Source: Alteromonas genovensis
GTDB lineage: Bacteria; Pseudomonadota; Gammaproteobacteria; Enterobacterales; Alteromonadaceae
NCBI RefSeq assembly: GCF_010500895.1
Contig: NZ_JAAAWO010000008.1
Coordinates: 62,001-126,000, forward strand
Direction of reading: 5' to 3'
DNA length: 64,000 nucleotides
In this document: one piece after another, positions 15,756-26,065 of the stretch
Layout of the letters: every line of letters begins with the position of its first letter
Numbering within the stretch: the first letter of the stretch is position 1
Position numbers and translations under genes: made by a program
The notes under the pieces: model-generated
What the model saw: the letters and a program-made list of their open reading frames with translations, nothing else
Told to the model about the DNA's origin: nothing
Databases searched by the model: none

Positions 15756-17291
15756 TTAGCGATCATATTCCGATAAAATGACGGCATACATCGCCACCGC
15801 ATCCCACAAATTCTGCAGCCGAAGGTTTTCATTGCGACCATGTTGGTTATTATCATGGTTAGCGATGGGCAGAATAATAATAGGCATATCAAGAGATTGC
15901 TCAAATAAATATATGGGTAAACTGCCGCCGAGAGTTGGCGTTAGGATAGTTGGCTGTTCGTCCATACTATTCATGATAGCTGCTAATTTTTTTGCTTGTG
16001 GGCTATCTATTTTTGAGCGAAAGGCAGGGTAGGCACCTGCGCGCCAATCTAGCATCACAACCTTACTGTTTTCCCGGCGTAATTTAACGCTAGGCGGTTC
16101 ATGCACAATGGTGTAACCCTGTTTTTTGATATGTGCTTCCATTTTTTTGCGCAAGAATGCGGGCGTTTGGTCTGCAGCCAATCGCATGTTAATGGATGCC
16201 GTGGCTTCTGACTGTATTATATTGCGCGCCTGATTACCTACGCCACCGGCTTGCAGCCCCTTAACGATAATGGCTGGACTCAGCGCGCCTTCCTCTACTC
16301 GTACTGTTTTACCCAAACTTTCGGCAATGGCTAAGTCGTATTTAAGCTGCTCATCCACAGGAGGAATGTTGGCGATTGCCTGTCGCTCCACCTCACTGAT
16401 AGGACGCACTTCATCGTTATAGCCATCGATTAAAATAGTGCCTTGTTCGTCGGTCATTGAGGTGAGTAGGCGCATTAATCTATCGGTAGGGTTTGGGGAG
16501 AAATTACCGTAATGGCCGCTATGCAGTGGGCTTAACGCACCATAAGTGGTGATATCTACGGTCATGCTGCCGCGCATACCAAACACTAGCTGCTTGTTTC
16601 TGCTTGGGTGCATTGGGCCGTCGCAAAATAGCATGAGGTCGGCAGTCATCTTGTCGCCGTGTTCTTGCATAATAGCCTCTAATGTTGGACTGCCTACTTC
16701 TTCTTCACCGTCTAAAATCAGTTTTATATTCACGCTAGGCGCTACGTTATGGGCTTTCATAGCGTCTAGCGCTGCCATTAGCGCAATGACTGGGGCTTTG
16801 TCATCGCCAGCTGAGCGAGCCGCCAGTCGCCATTCTGGGTTTAGTGGCGATTTGCCATCCCAATCAATGGGTTTACCACCACGCTCGATGGGCTTATCAA
16901 TCAACGTAGGTGTAAAAGGCGGTGTTGCCCAGTTAGCAGGCTCCACTGGTTGTCCATCAAAATGGGCATAAATCAGGATGGTTTTGGTAGCACCCGGTAC
17001 GCTTTTCTCTGCCAAAATATAGGGTGCACGACCTGCCGATACGACTTCAGAGGTAAACCCTCTTTGCGCAATATAGTTGGTTATCCATTTGGCGTTAACC
17101 AGCATGTCCTGTGTGTTAGCACTCACATTGGGAAGGGCTAAGAGAGACGTAAAATCTTGCAATATTTGTTGCTGATTTTCTTGGGTGTAATTTTTGATAT
17201 CACTGATGTTTTTCAGCCGAGAATTATCAGCGATTGATGGCAAAGTGAATAGCACAAAAACCAATAGTAAGGAGTATTTAAGGCCGCGCAT
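15756..17291 (-). CDS. Secreted M20-family metallopeptidase
   Basis: Zinc-dependent peptidase or dipeptidase, exported: signal peptide MRGLKYSLLLVFVLFTLPSIA. 511 residues. Metal and catalytic motifs: YAHFDGQPVEP, AGDDKAPVIA, the Glu pair in DGEEEVGSP, LMLFCDGP and the late His in IANHDNNQHGRNE. A dimerisation lid region lies about 230-370 (MRGSMTVDI, GVGNQARNII). AAAGGT precedes the ATG. The substrate is unknown; in this setting it probably helps use peptides from outside the cell. Confidence 0.9.
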   Translation of the reverse strand: MRGLKYSLLLVFVLFTLPSIADNSRLKNISDIKNYTQENQQQILQDFTSLLALPNVSANTQDMLVNAKWITNYIAQRGFTSEVVSAGRAPYILAEKSVPGATKTILIYAHFDGQPVEPANWATPPFTPTLIDKPIERGGKPIDWDGKSPLNPEWRLAARSAGDDKAPVIALMAALDAMKAHNVAPSVNIKLILDGEEEVGSPTLEAIMQEHGDKMTADLMLFCDGPMHPSRNKQLVFGMRGSMTVDITTYGALSPLHSGHYGNFSPNPTDRLMRLLTSMTDEQGTILIDGYNDEVRPISEVERQAIANIPPVDEQLKYDLAIAESLGKTVRVEEGALSPAIIVKGLQAGGVGNQARNIIQSEATASINMRLAADQTPAFLRKKMEAHIKKQGYTIVHEPPSVKLRRENSKVVMLDWRAGAYPAFRSKIDSPQAKKLAAIMNSMDEQPTILTPTLGGSLPIYLFEQSLDMPIIILPIANHDNNQHGRNENLRLQNLWDAVAMYAVILSEYDR

Positions 17292-17405
17292 AGATTACCT
17301 TTAAATGGCAAACGAGTGGTTTAAAAGTAAGGCATTAGCTTGGCATAAGCAAATAGGGTTTCCTTTTGTCAGTGCAGTATTCTCAGCTTGAGTTAAAACA
17401 TAAAT

Positions 17406-17451
17406 AAAAAGCCAGCGATGAGAGGTATCAACTCATTCATCGCTGGCTTTT
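17406..17451 (-). terminator. Terminator of the amidohydrolase gene
   Basis: Fifteen-base arms AAAAGCCAGCGATGA (17407-17421) and TCATCGCTGGCTTTT (17437-17451); the minus strand continues into T. It separates the amidohydrolase from the M20 peptidase gene, so these are independent units. Confidence 0.9.
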
Positions 17452-17515
17452 AAGTGTTGCAAATTATGTCGGGCTATTTAGCCCGTCTGTTGGCGCTAAT
17501 TACTGCTTGGTAGAA

Positions 17516-20500
17516 TCAATGCTCCCAATGGAAGTGGTGCGCTTTGGCTTCAACCGCATCGGCCGTTGCCTGTGGCATAAAGGTGGCGTTATCTTGCTCG
17601 AAAAAGAATGGTTTACGCTTTTTCTTGCTGCCTACTTCATTCATCGTTGCCGACTCGTACACGCGACCGTTTAGCACGGTATATTCAACGTACTCACTCT
17701 TTTTAATGTCGCTGAGTACATCGCCATCTATTACCACTAAGTCTGCTAATTTTCCGGCTTCAATACTGCCAAGATCTTTAGACATACCTAGGTGTTTAGC
17801 GCCATCAATGGTTCCACCGCGTAATGCTTCCCAAGGAGTAAAGCCGCCTTGATGCATTATCCACAGCTCCCAGTGAGCAGCTAAACCTTCACGCTGTCCG
17901 TGAGCACCAATATGTACACTTACTCCATTGTCGCGAAGCTCTTTAGCGTAGCTAGCCACGTTTTGATGGTTATATTGATTTTCTGGTGCGCTAGGTCTGC
18001 GAATAGCACGTCTATCTAATATGGTTGATGGGGTATAACGCAGTAAGCGAGGGTTTTTCCACACTTGTGTTTTGTCATACCAGTATTCTTCACCCATCAT
18101 CCCGCCATAAGACACAACAAACGTGGGTGTGTAACCAAACTCTGTGGCTTTCCAAAGCTGAGTTACGTCGCTGTACCCTTTTTCCACCGGTAAGCTGTGC
18201 TCTAAACCTGTATGGCCATCAACTAGCATGGTTAGGTTTTGCTGGAACTTACCGCCGCCCTCAGGCACTACCATCATTTCTTGGTTTTTAGACGCCCATA
18301 ACACCTGTTGACGTTGGTCACGACGTGGCTGGTTATAACTTTTGACTGAAATCGCGCCAGCCTCTTTTAAGCGCTCAACGTGGAAGTAAGCATCGTCATA
18401 ATCGTTAATGATGGCTTTGTATCCTAGTCCTTCTGCGCCATATAAAATGGTGCCGGTAGAGTAAATACGTGGCGCTACAATTTTACCTTTGCGCTGCAGT
18501 TCAGACGCCGCAAATATTTCGGTAGTGTCGTTTGACGGATCGTGAATAGTGGTGACACCAAAGGACACATTCGAGTACTGGCTCCAGTTTTGCTGTGGAA
18601 TGATTTCATTTCTTCCCTGGGAACCGTGAGCGTGAGCATCGATAAGACCTGGAATAATGGTTTTTCCACTGGTATCAATTTGCATCGCGTCGGCAGGGAT
18701 CTCGATATCGCTGCGCTTGCCAACAGCTTCAATGCGGTTATCTTTAATAAGCACAACGCCATCTTCGATGATTTCCTGCGTATTATCAGCGTCGCGCATG
18801 GTGACCACTTTGCCGCCTACCAGTGCCTTATACCCTGATGGTTTGTCAGCGTCGGTAGAGAACGATAGGTCCATTCCCTGTGCCACTGGCTCTGGTAATG
18901 TGTCTGAAGCTCCGTCAACGAAGGCGAAGGCTTCATCAAGAGAGCGCTTAAACAACGTTGGGCCGTTAAACCAGCTCAGTGTTTTATTGTCAGGCGACCA
19001 CGTTAGGTACTCTCCAGCACGGCTTGAAAGCTGTGTCACTGGAAGTGAGGTCATGTCTGGACCAATGGTAATTTTCTTACCATTATCGACGAACGGCGCT
19101 ACATACGTTTTGAACTGATAGACAAAGGCAATCCACTTTTTATCGTGAGAAAGTTTGTACTCACTTACCTTGGTACTGCCATATAGGTGAGTTCGCTTGT
19201 CGTTGCCTTTAAGGTTTACACTCGATAGCTGCGTTTCGTAATAGGCTTCACCGCCCGCAGACTCAGTAAAGTAAACCCGTTCGTCACCGCCTGCAAAGTG
19301 GGCATTATACCCACCGTCAGTCACCTTATTGACGGTATCTTCTTCAAGGTCAGCCACGTAAATACCTGGCTCTACAGAATATTTAGGGTTAAGCAAATAG
19401 CCACCCGTAAATTTGCGAAACAGCACTTTCTCTCCATCTTCAGAGAATGATGGCTCAATGTAATGGCCCGGTTGTTCGGTAATGACTTTGCCTTTACCGC
19501 CTCTCGCTGACACTATGCGAACGGTACCTAAATCTTGGTCGTCCCACGTGGTATACACCACTTTTTTACCGTCGTTAGAAAAACGTGGGTAAAACTCGTC
19601 GTGGTCGTTTTGTTTGGTTAAACGCTTAATGTTGCCCGACTTCACGTCGCGAACGTACAGCTTACCTAGTGCTTGAAATAAAACGGTTTTGCCATTGGGT
19701 GACATTTGAGACCAGCGGATCATATTGACATCAAACTTGTCTGGAGCCACGTCTACGTCGAAACGAAGGGCGTCGGCGTATTGCACTTTGGCGTCTACAC
19801 TAATTTCAATCGTTGATGTGCTTTTGTCAGCAATATCGATGGTGTGGAATTTTCCGCCTGTCCAGTACACGATTTTAGAGCTATCGGGCATCCAGTCGAA
19901 ATACGCAAAGTAGCCTTCGGAGCCAAAGCCTTCTTGCATATCTCTTTCAAGTTCTAGTGTGAGGGGCGTTTCAATTCCCGTTTTAACGTCTTTTATAAAC
20001 AGAGCAGTTCTGTCTTTTACGCGGCGAACAAACGCAATGTACTTGCCATCTGGTGACGGAGTAGGGACAACTGCACCGCCAGTACCGCTGATGTATCGGC
20101 TTTCTTCACCGGTTTCACGATCAAAGCGGGTAATGGCGAAGATACCTTCTAGCGGGTCGCGATTGTATTCAAAGCGGCTGCCAGGGACGGTATTTTCTGT
20201 GAAGTAGATGTATTTGCCGTCATGAGAAAACACAGGGTCTGCAATGTTTTGCTGGTCGCGCTTTCCGCTGTTTCGCGCTTTAATTTGCAGGCCGTCACCG
20301 CCTGACTTGTGATACATCCAAATCTCGCCCGCAGGAATACTGCGACTCGACATAATCCCCTTTGTTACCACGAGGTATTCGCCATCAGGGCTCCACTTAG
20401 GGGAGTGAATGAGGTTGTTCTTCTCACTCGTCACTTGATGAAGGTTTTCGCCATCGATATCCATCACCCATACATTGCTTAGGCCATCGCGGTCTGAAAT

Positions 20501-20848
20501 AAAAGCGACCTGCTTACCGTCTGGCGATATGGAAGGATGAATATTCCATGCGAAGTCTTGGGTAAGTGGCGACGCATCACCGCCATTGATATCAACTTTG
20601 TATAGATCGCCAAGCATATCAAACACCATAAACTTGCCGTTAGGTGCCACATCTAGGCTCGACCACGTGGTTTCAGTGGTGCTTATTGCCACCTCGTTCA
20701 GTGCATAAGGCGGGTTATTAACATCCCAGTTCTCCACATCGTAGCCGTTTTCTTCTTTATTCTGAGACATTGCTTCCTGTGCAAAGGTAGGAGCAATGCC
20801 TGATGCCAACATCGCTGATGCGATGAGACTCAGTGATAATTTTTTCAT
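17516..20848 (-). CDS. Exported TolB-like beta-propeller / amidohydrolase fusion
   Basis: A large secreted or periplasmic metal-dependent hydrolase of about 1110 residues. The ATG at 20848 is chosen because it opens a clear signal peptide (MKKLSLSLIASAMLASG...FAQ); the frame stays open 30 codons further up without purpose. The N-terminal two thirds is a WD40/TolB-type propeller with repeated SPDGK-like strands (SISPDGKQVAFIS, PTPSPDGKYIAFV, ASPNGKTVLFQ-like). The C-terminal third is an amidohydrolase: GKTIIPGLIDAHAHG, then SVKSYN, a GHTGLEHS segment, HIGAHGQ, and DLGSIEAGKLADLVVIDGD at the end. Such fusions are frequent in marine Alteromonadales. The substrate is unknown, perhaps cyclic peptides or amides. 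Confidence 0.9.
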   Translation of the reverse strand: MKKLSLSLIASAMLASGIAPTFAQEAMSQNKEENGYDVENWDVNNPPYALNEVAISTTETTWSSLDVAPNGKFMVFDMLGDLYKVDINGGDASPLTQDFAWNIHPSISPDGKQVAFISDRDGLSNVWVMDIDGENLHQVTSEKNNLIHSPKWSPDGEYLVVTKGIMSSRSIPAGEIWMYHKSGGDGLQIKARNSGKRDQQNIADPVFSHDGKYIYFTENTVPGSRFEYNRDPLEGIFAITRFDRETGEESRYISGTGGAVVPTPSPDGKYIAFVRRVKDRTALFIKDVKTGIETPLTLELERDMQEGFGSEGYFAYFDWMPDSSKIVYWTGGKFHTIDIADKSTSTIEISVDAKVQYADALRFDVDVAPDKFDVNMIRWSQMSPNGKTVLFQALGKLYVRDVKSGNIKRLTKQNDHDEFYPRFSNDGKKVVYTTWDDQDLGTVRIVSARGGKGKVITEQPGHYIEPSFSEDGEKVLFRKFTGGYLLNPKYSVEPGIYVADLEEDTVNKVTDGGYNAHFAGGDERVYFTESAGGEAYYETQLSSVNLKGNDKRTHLYGSTKVSEYKLSHDKKWIAFVYQFKTYVAPFVDNGKKITIGPDMTSLPVTQLSSRAGEYLTWSPDNKTLSWFNGPTLFKRSLDEAFAFVDGASDTLPEPVAQGMDLSFSTDADKPSGYKALVGGKVVTMRDADNTQEIIEDGVVLIKDNRIEAVGKRSDIEIPADAMQIDTSGKTIIPGLIDAHAHGSQGRNEIIPQQNWSQYSNVSFGVTTIHDPSNDTTEIFAASELQRKGKIVAPRIYSTGTILYGAEGLGYKAIINDYDDAYFHVERLKEAGAISVKSYNQPRRDQRQQVLWASKNQEMMVVPEGGGKFQQNLTMLVDGHTGLEHSLPVEKGYSDVTQLWKATEFGYTPTFVVSYGGMMGEEYWYDKTQVWKNPRLLRYTPSTILDRRAIRRPSAPENQYNHQNVASYAKELRDNGVSVHIGAHGQREGLAAHWELWIMHQGGFTPWEALRGGTIDGAKHLGMSKDLGSIEAGKLADLVVIDGDVLSDIKKSEYVEYTVLNGRVYESATMNEVGSKKKRKPFFFEQDNATFMPQATADAVEAKAHHFHWEH

Positions 20849-21228
20849 TGTATTTATTTCCAACTTTTTAATGTCGTTAGTTTTTATAGAGTGCGTGTTG
20901 TTGTTTCTTTTTCGTAAGCCCGTAAACAAGAACAGCATTAGTTGTTAATATCATACGTTACAACATAAACGTTATATAAACATAACGCGATTAGTCGCTT
21001 TCATTAAGTGATGAATGCCCGTTAACATTATATTTACGTTGTTTGTAAGAAGAAACAGAGTGGAGAAAGAGTAAGGCTGAGTTATTTAGCTCACAAAAAA
21101 GGCCGCTTAATTTCAAATGCGGCCTACGGTTAATATTTTACAGCAATTGCGACCTATTGAAGGTCACAGTTGCTGGTTATGTCACGAATTCAAGTCTAGG
21201 GCTCAAGCCCAAAGCCCAATCCCAGAGG
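20849..21228. other. Intergenic region with promoter of the amidohydrolase and gor terminator
   Basis: About 125 bp before the amidohydrolase start is an inverted repeat CGTTAT-N6-ATAACG (20970-20987) in AT-rich sequence, a possible operator. The gor terminator is at 21095-21125. Confidence 0.45.
21095..21125 (-). terminator. gor terminator
   Basis: Minus-strand stem AGGCCGC / GCGGCCT followed by TTTTT, about 100 bp after the gor stop. Confidence 0.75.
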
Positions 21229-22578
21229 TTAAGTCATAGTAACGAATTCTTCACCGCTAGTAGGGTGTATAGCGACACAGGCATCAAAATCGGCTTTAGT
21301 TGCGCCCATTTTTATTGCCACTGCGAAACCTTGTAAAATTTCATCCATGCCGTGTCCAATGCCGTGCAACCCAACGACTTTTTCATCTTTACCCGCGCAG
21401 ATAAGCTTCATTTTTGTCATTTGACGATGACGGGTTACGGCGGTGTACATAGATGCAAAGCTTGACGTGTACGCTTTAACATTGTCTTCGCCGTGGGCTT
21501 CAATGGCTTCAGGCTCTGTCATTCCAATAGTGCCGATAGGCGGGTGGCTAAACACCACCGTTGGAATAAGTGAATAGTCCATATGCGCATCTTTTTGGCC
21601 GTTGAACAGACGCTCACTGAGCAGCCTGCCGGCTTTTATTGCAACAGGAGTCAGCTCTGCTTCACCGGTAATATCACCAACGGCGTATACATTTTTGGCC
21701 GTTGTGTTTTGGTATTTATCCACTTTCACCGTGCCGTCATCACTAAGTTCAACGTCGGTATTTTCCAATCCAATTTTATCGGTAGATGGCTCGCGGCCAA
21801 TGGCCCAAATTAAGCAGTCTGCTTTTAATTGCTCGCCGTTGGTTAACGATATTGTTAATTCACCATCGTCAGCTTTTTCCACTTTTTCGACACTGGCGAA
21901 GGTATGCAATTTACAGCCTTCGGTATTGATCATATCAACCAAGGTTTCGTGGATGATAGGGTCGAAGTTTCTAAGTGGTGCATGTTTTCTCACTACCAAA
22001 TGAGATTCTGTACCTAAAGCATGAAGTACACCTGCTAATTCAACACCAATGTAGCCAGCACCTACAACGACTGCGCGCTTAGGCTGCTCTTTTAGGGCAA
22101 AAAAGCCATCTGAGTCGATACCGTACTGCGCCCCTTCGATATCTGGAATAGAAGGGCGGCCACCCACAGCTATAGTAATGTGATCTGCCGTAATGCGTTC
22201 ACCATTCACTTCAATTGTATTGTTGTCGATAAACTTAGCGAAGCCGTGAATTAACGTGACGTCATTAGCCGTTAACACGCGATCGTATGATGCGTGAATG
22301 CGTTCAATGTACGCTTGGCGACTTGCAATTAGGCCATCCCAGCTAAAGTGATTTACCGAAACATCAAATCCATATTCCGGCGCATAGCGATGCACGGCTT
22401 CTGCAATTTGCGCCCCATACCACATCGCTTTTTTAGGTACACAGCCCACGTTTACACAGGTGCCACCAATATCCTTCGCTTCGATAATTGCCGCTTTTTT
22501 ACCGTGCTTCGCTGCGCGATTAGCAGATGCAATGCCACCGCTACCGCCGCCAATAGAAATATAATCAAAATGTTTCAT
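21229..22578 (-). CDS. gor: Glutathione-disulfide reductase
   Basis: FAD enzyme that reduces oxidised glutathione with NADPH. 449 residues, normal length. FAD-binding [17 protein letters not shown] at the start, redox-active cysteines C41 and C46 in [14 protein letters not shown]-binding [14 protein letters not shown] with a following VVRK basic segment, FAD motif VYAVGDITG, and the C-terminal active-site [11 protein letters not shown]. It is transcribed alone, with its own terminator. Confidence 0.96.
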   Translation of the reverse strand: MKHFDYISIGGGSGGIASANRAAKHGKKAAIIEAKDIGGTCVNVGCVPKKAMWYGAQIAEAVHRYAPEYGFDVSVNHFSWDGLIASRQAYIERIHASYDRVLTANDVTLIHGFAKFIDNNTIEVNGERITADHITIAVGGRPSIPDIEGAQYGIDSDGFFALKEQPKRAVVVGAGYIGVELAGVLHALGTESHLVVRKHAPLRNFDPIIHETLVDMINTEGCKLHTFASVEKVEKADDGELTISLTNGEQLKADCLIWAIGREPSTDKIGLENTDVELSDDGTVKVDKYQNTTAKNVYAVGDITGEAELTPVAIKAGRLLSERLFNGQKDAHMDYSLIPTVVFSHPPIGTIGMTEPEAIEAHGEDNVKAYTSSFASMYTAVTRHRQMTKMKLICAGKDEKVVGLHGIGHGMDEILQGFAVAIKMGATKADFDACVAIHPTSGEEFVTMT

Positions 22579-22749
22579 ACAAAAGCCTTTTAAATTGTTG
22601 GAGCCAATTCTTATTTTTCCATTCTCACATGAATTCTACTGTAACTACATACGAAATAGCATCGCCAGCAACAATAATGCGATTAATCGCAAGCAATACA
22701 TAAGACTATGCGTATTAAACACAACACGAACCACACGCCTTTGCTGCTA

Positions 22750-22869
22750 AAAATGTCCGTACTCTTTGTTGTGTCACTTGATGTAGAAGCACTATACCTA
22801 AGGTAACACGCCGCTATTACGAACCTTTTAAGTCTCGCTGAGTAGGTAACTATCTATGAGGACTGGTAT
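22750..22869 (+). repeat. Dispersed ~120-bp repeat, copy 3 of 3
   Basis: Starts AAAATGTCCGTAC, ends GAGGACTGGTAT. It is somewhat diverged in the first half (CTAAGG instead of CTGCGG). It ends 3 bp before the terminator at 22873. Confidence 0.85.
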
Positions 22870-22872
22870 AAT

Positions 22873-22929
22873 AGGTGCGCTAGTCGCTAGTCGCTAATCT
22901 CTAATTATTAGCGACTAGCGCACCTTTTT
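22873..22929 (-). terminator. Strong bidirectional terminator of the signalling operon
   Basis: Seventeen-base perfect arms AGGTGCGCTAGTCGCTA (22873-22889) and its complement (22909-22925), with T on the plus strand. It is 8 bp from the stop of the last operon gene at 22938. Confidence 0.85.
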
Positions 22930-22937
22930 AAGAGAAA

Positions 22938-24245
22938 CTACTGACTTGTAGTCTCAGAATTGCTTTCTGGTTCTATTTGAATGCTAAATGCTTTACCGCG
23001 CTCTTCTTCAAATTGCTGCAGTTTTTGAATGGTTGCACGGTTAAATACGTGGCCTTCAGGCAAGATGAGTATATGACTGTCGTTATACAAGTTTTTCGCC
23101 AGCTGCATCCCTTCTTTTAACTGGGCCGCCTTCATTGTGGTATCGAGTAGGGTAGAGGTGCCAATGTCCTCGGCGCTTAATAGTAAATCAAGAAACTCAC
23201 CGTCGTAGCGGGTGTTTCTGTGCTTTTTCATTTCTGCTTTGGCGTCTCTAGGCTGCATTTCTACACCGCTCATTCGGCCAGTTACCAAACGCCAGTAGTC
23301 CCTTGCAATCGCCAATATTCTTGCGCCCACAGGAATTTCCTTGGCTACCTTATTGTAAAGACCTGAGCCATTGTAGTGCTCAAACTGAAACTCGATGATA
23401 TCTGATATGGGCTGAAGCTCTTCTGCTGGAGCGAGAATAAGCGCAGCTTGTTTGGTTTGCGATAAGTAGTTCTGTTGCTGTTGATATTTTAGCTTGGCAA
23501 ACGGCTCTGCGAAATCTTCTACCAATAAACCCAATTGGCCAATTTCACAAATAAGCCCTGCATACTTTACCTGTTTGATATCACATTTCTCTAGCTGTGC
23601 AATTCGGGCAATTTTTGCAGCAAGTTCGCTCACTTCAATAGCAAACTTACCGTTGATGTGGGGGTTGATACTGATTACGTTAAAGAGCACTTGCTCCATG
23701 GCCTGGTTGTGCTTCTCAATCTTATTAAGCGCAAACTTTATCTGACGGGTTCTTTTTTGAACCACACTTTCAAGAGAGGTATTCACATCTTTGAGCTTTT
23801 TGTTCTGAAGACGGGTCAGCTTTTGCAGCCGCGTATTTTCCTCTTTAAGCTTAACTCGTTCTAGCCCTTCATTGATGACTGAAATGAGCTCTTGGTTTTC
23901 CCATGGCTTTTGCAAATAGCGATGAATTTTACCTTGGTTTACGGCTTTGATTGTAGACTCGATATCGGCATAGCCGGTGAGAACCACTCTAAAGGTGTCA
24001 GGATAGTTTTTAGCGACTTGCTCTAACAGTTCAGCCCCAGACATTTGCGGCATTTTCATATCCGAAATTACCACATGGACTGTCTGCTTCTCCATCAGCT
24101 CTAAGGCTTTTGAGCCGCCGTCAGCGAGCAGCAAATTAATATCCATTGTAAACAGAGCACGTTTTATCGCGCGCAATATATTGGGCTCGTCATCGACAAA
24201 TAAGACAGTGTATGTCACCGGCTTTTCTGGGGTAGGTGCTGTCAT
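22938..24245 (-). CDS. Response regulator with degenerate HD-GYP output domain
   Basis: Signal output protein of about 435 residues. Receiver domain near the N-terminus (TVLFVDDEPNILRAIKR, phospho-Asp in VVISDMKMPQMSG, VVLTGYAD, YLQKPW), a coiled coil about 130-190, then an HD-GYP-like domain. The catalytic signature is lost: the expected HD pair reads CE in AGLICEIGQLG, and the GYP loop reads FEHYNGSGLY. It is probably not a c-di-GMP phosphodiesterase, but may bind nucleotide or proteins. The start at 24245 (MTAPTPEKPV) has AGGA upstream; the frame is open to 24296. It is the last gene of the four-gene operon, 148 bp after the kinase gene. Confidence 0.85.
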   Translation of the reverse strand: MTAPTPEKPVTYTVLFVDDEPNILRAIKRALFTMDINLLLADGGSKALELMEKQTVHVVISDMKMPQMSGAELLEQVAKNYPDTFRVVLTGYADIESTIKAVNQGKIHRYLQKPWENQELISVINEGLERVKLKEENTRLQKLTRLQNKKLKDVNTSLESVVQKRTRQIKFALNKIEKHNQAMEQVLFNVISINPHINGKFAIEVSELAAKIARIAQLEKCDIKQVKYAGLICEIGQLGLLVEDFAEPFAKLKYQQQQNYLSQTKQAALILAPAEELQPISDIIEFQFEHYNGSGLYNKVAKEIPVGARILAIARDYWRLVTGRMSGVEMQPRDAKAEMKKHRNTRYDGEFLDLLLSAEDIGTSTLLDTTMKAAQLKEGMQLAKNLYNDSHILILPEGHVFNRATIQKLQQFEEERGKAFSIQIEPESNSETTSQ

Positions 24246-24393
24246 AAAAAACGTAATCCTGTTAAAACGCTGTCTCTCACTATGTAAGCATTGCACTGCC
24301 TACGTCGAGTCTTTCTTAAAGTACTGACAATTACTCAATACTTTAACCAAATATTACTACCTTGACTGTTAGCCAATAGGTAACCTTAGATAG

Positions 24394-26055
24394 CTAGGTT
24401 TCCGGTTCGTCGCTTTCATCTTTCACAATGGGTAATGCCAATGTAAACATGCTGCCTTCATTCTCTTCGCTTGTAACGCTTAAGCGACCGCCATGTTCCT
24501 GTGCTATTCCAAACGAAATAGACAACCCTAATCCGGTACCTTGCCCTTCTGGCTTAGTTGTGAAAAATGGATTAAACAGCTTATCTAAATTGTCTTGAGG
24601 AATACCGCACCCAGTATCTTCCACTCTTAACTCTACAAAGTCGTCAACGACGACTGTGGAGATAGTGACTCTTCCATGTACACCTGTGCTTTCTACCGCT
24701 TGGCCTGCATTGATGAGCAAATTCGTCACTACTTGTGAAATTTTGCCAATATTCATCGTCACCGCAGGCACGTTGCCTAATTTGGTTTCTACAGTACATA
24801 CATACTTTAGCTGGTTGTTAACCATAGCCAATGTGGTGCGTACGCAATCGTTAATGTTGTGTAACTGCACGCCATCACTATCTACACGGGAGAACAGTTT
24901 TAGTCCTTTTACAATTTCTGCAACGCGATGAAGCCCCTCGGTGGAGTCATTGAGTAAATCGCTGATATCTTCATTGATAAATGCCATATCTTTATCGATG
25001 ATGTTTTGCTTTATATCAGCAATGAGAGCTAATCGCTGAGCCTCATCATCGCTATTTAGTAGCGCCGTGACTTGCGCGAATAACATTTGATAGGTGGCAA
25101 TATAGTCGTTTAACGTTGATATGTTGCTACTCACAAAGCCAATAGGGTTATTAATCTCATGGGCAACACCGGCTGCTAATTGACCAACGGAAGCCATTTT
25201 CTCTGCTTGCAATAACTGCACCTGCGCTTCTTTTAGGTTTTTGTTTGTCTCTTCAAGCTCCATGTTCTTTTGATTAAGCTTTGCCGTTCTGTCCTTTACC
25301 TTGTCTTCAAGCAGGGCGTTGAGTTCTTTAAGCTCATCTTCAAAACGCTGCCGCTGTCCGTGCTCTTCCCTTAACCGCTCCACTAAATGGTTAAAAGCTT
25401 CCGCTAAATCACTGAGTTCGTCTTTACCGCGAACTTCGATAAAAATATTTTGATAATGATTATTTTCAATGGCTTCGCCAAGATGTTTAGCTCCAGTGTG
25501 GAGGGATTGAAGCTGTCTCATTAAGTAAGAACCAAGTAAATAAGACAACAAACCAACAAGTATGAACTCGAGCACCGCTAGGGTGAGCGTCCAGTTTCTC
25601 ACCCGCGACACCGAGTCTGTCACCGAAGCAATATTTAACCCCATTTCTACATAGCCGTAGAGTGTGTCGTTCACCAAGATGGGAGCCCGGGTGTCGTAAA
25701 TGCCATCGTCGGTGTGTGAGGCCGAAGTGTCCTCGTTAAACGTGTTTTGCAAGGCCCTCGTATCGCCTTTTTCAACAAACACTCTGTTGTTTTTGTCTTT
25801 AACCCTTACGTAAGCAATATTGGGGTTGGTGAGTATTTCTGTAACATCAGCATCAAGAGAGGAAAGGTCGTAACTTAAAAATGCATTTTTAGTGGTAGAG
25901 ACAAACAGTGCCGCGCTTGTGCTGGCAGATTTTTCAACGCTGCTATCAACCAGGTCGTTTAAGAATTGAAAAATAGTGACCACCAAGACAATAAGCAGTA
26001 TGGCGGTTATTGATACCACGCCTGTAATGGTTTTTGTTCGCAAGGATAATCGCAC
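24394..26055 (-). CDS. Membrane sensor histidine kinase
   Basis: Two membrane helices (about 15-35, TGVVSITAILLIVLVV; and about 165-185, LAVLEFILVGLLSYLLG) enclose a periplasmic sensor domain of about 125 residues. A HAMP linker, a long coiled coil, a HisKA box VAHEINNPIGF and an HATPase domain (NLLINAGQAV, DTGCGIP, GTGLGLSIS) follow. The GTG at 26055 is chosen: AGGA lies 6 nt before it and it is 10 nt after the upstream stop, whereas the longest frame would start inside the binding-protein gene. 553 residues. It probably senses the ligand state of the PhnD-like protein encoded just upstream and signals to the flanking receivers. Confidence 0.9.
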   Translation of the reverse strand: MRLSLRTKTITGVVSITAILLIVLVVTIFQFLNDLVDSSVEKSASTSAALFVSTTKNAFLSYDLSSLDADVTEILTNPNIAYVRVKDKNNRVFVEKGDTRALQNTFNEDTSASHTDDGIYDTRAPILVNDTLYGYVEMGLNIASVTDSVSRVRNWTLTLAVLEFILVGLLSYLLGSYLMRQLQSLHTGAKHLGEAIENNHYQNIFIEVRGKDELSDLAEAFNHLVERLREEHGQRQRFEDELKELNALLEDKVKDRTAKLNQKNMELEETNKNLKEAQVQLLQAEKMASVGQLAAGVAHEINNPIGFVSSNISTLNDYIATYQMLFAQVTALLNSDDEAQRLALIADIKQNIIDKDMAFINEDISDLLNDSTEGLHRVAEIVKGLKLFSRVDSDGVQLHNINDCVRTTLAMVNNQLKYVCTVETKLGNVPAVTMNIGKISQVVTNLLINAGQAVESTGVHGRVTISTVVVDDFVELRVEDTGCGIPQDNLDKLFNPFFTTKPEGQGTGLGLSISFGIAQEHGGRLSVTSEENEGSMFTLALPIVKDESDEPET

Positions 26056-26065
26056 AGTTAGTCCT

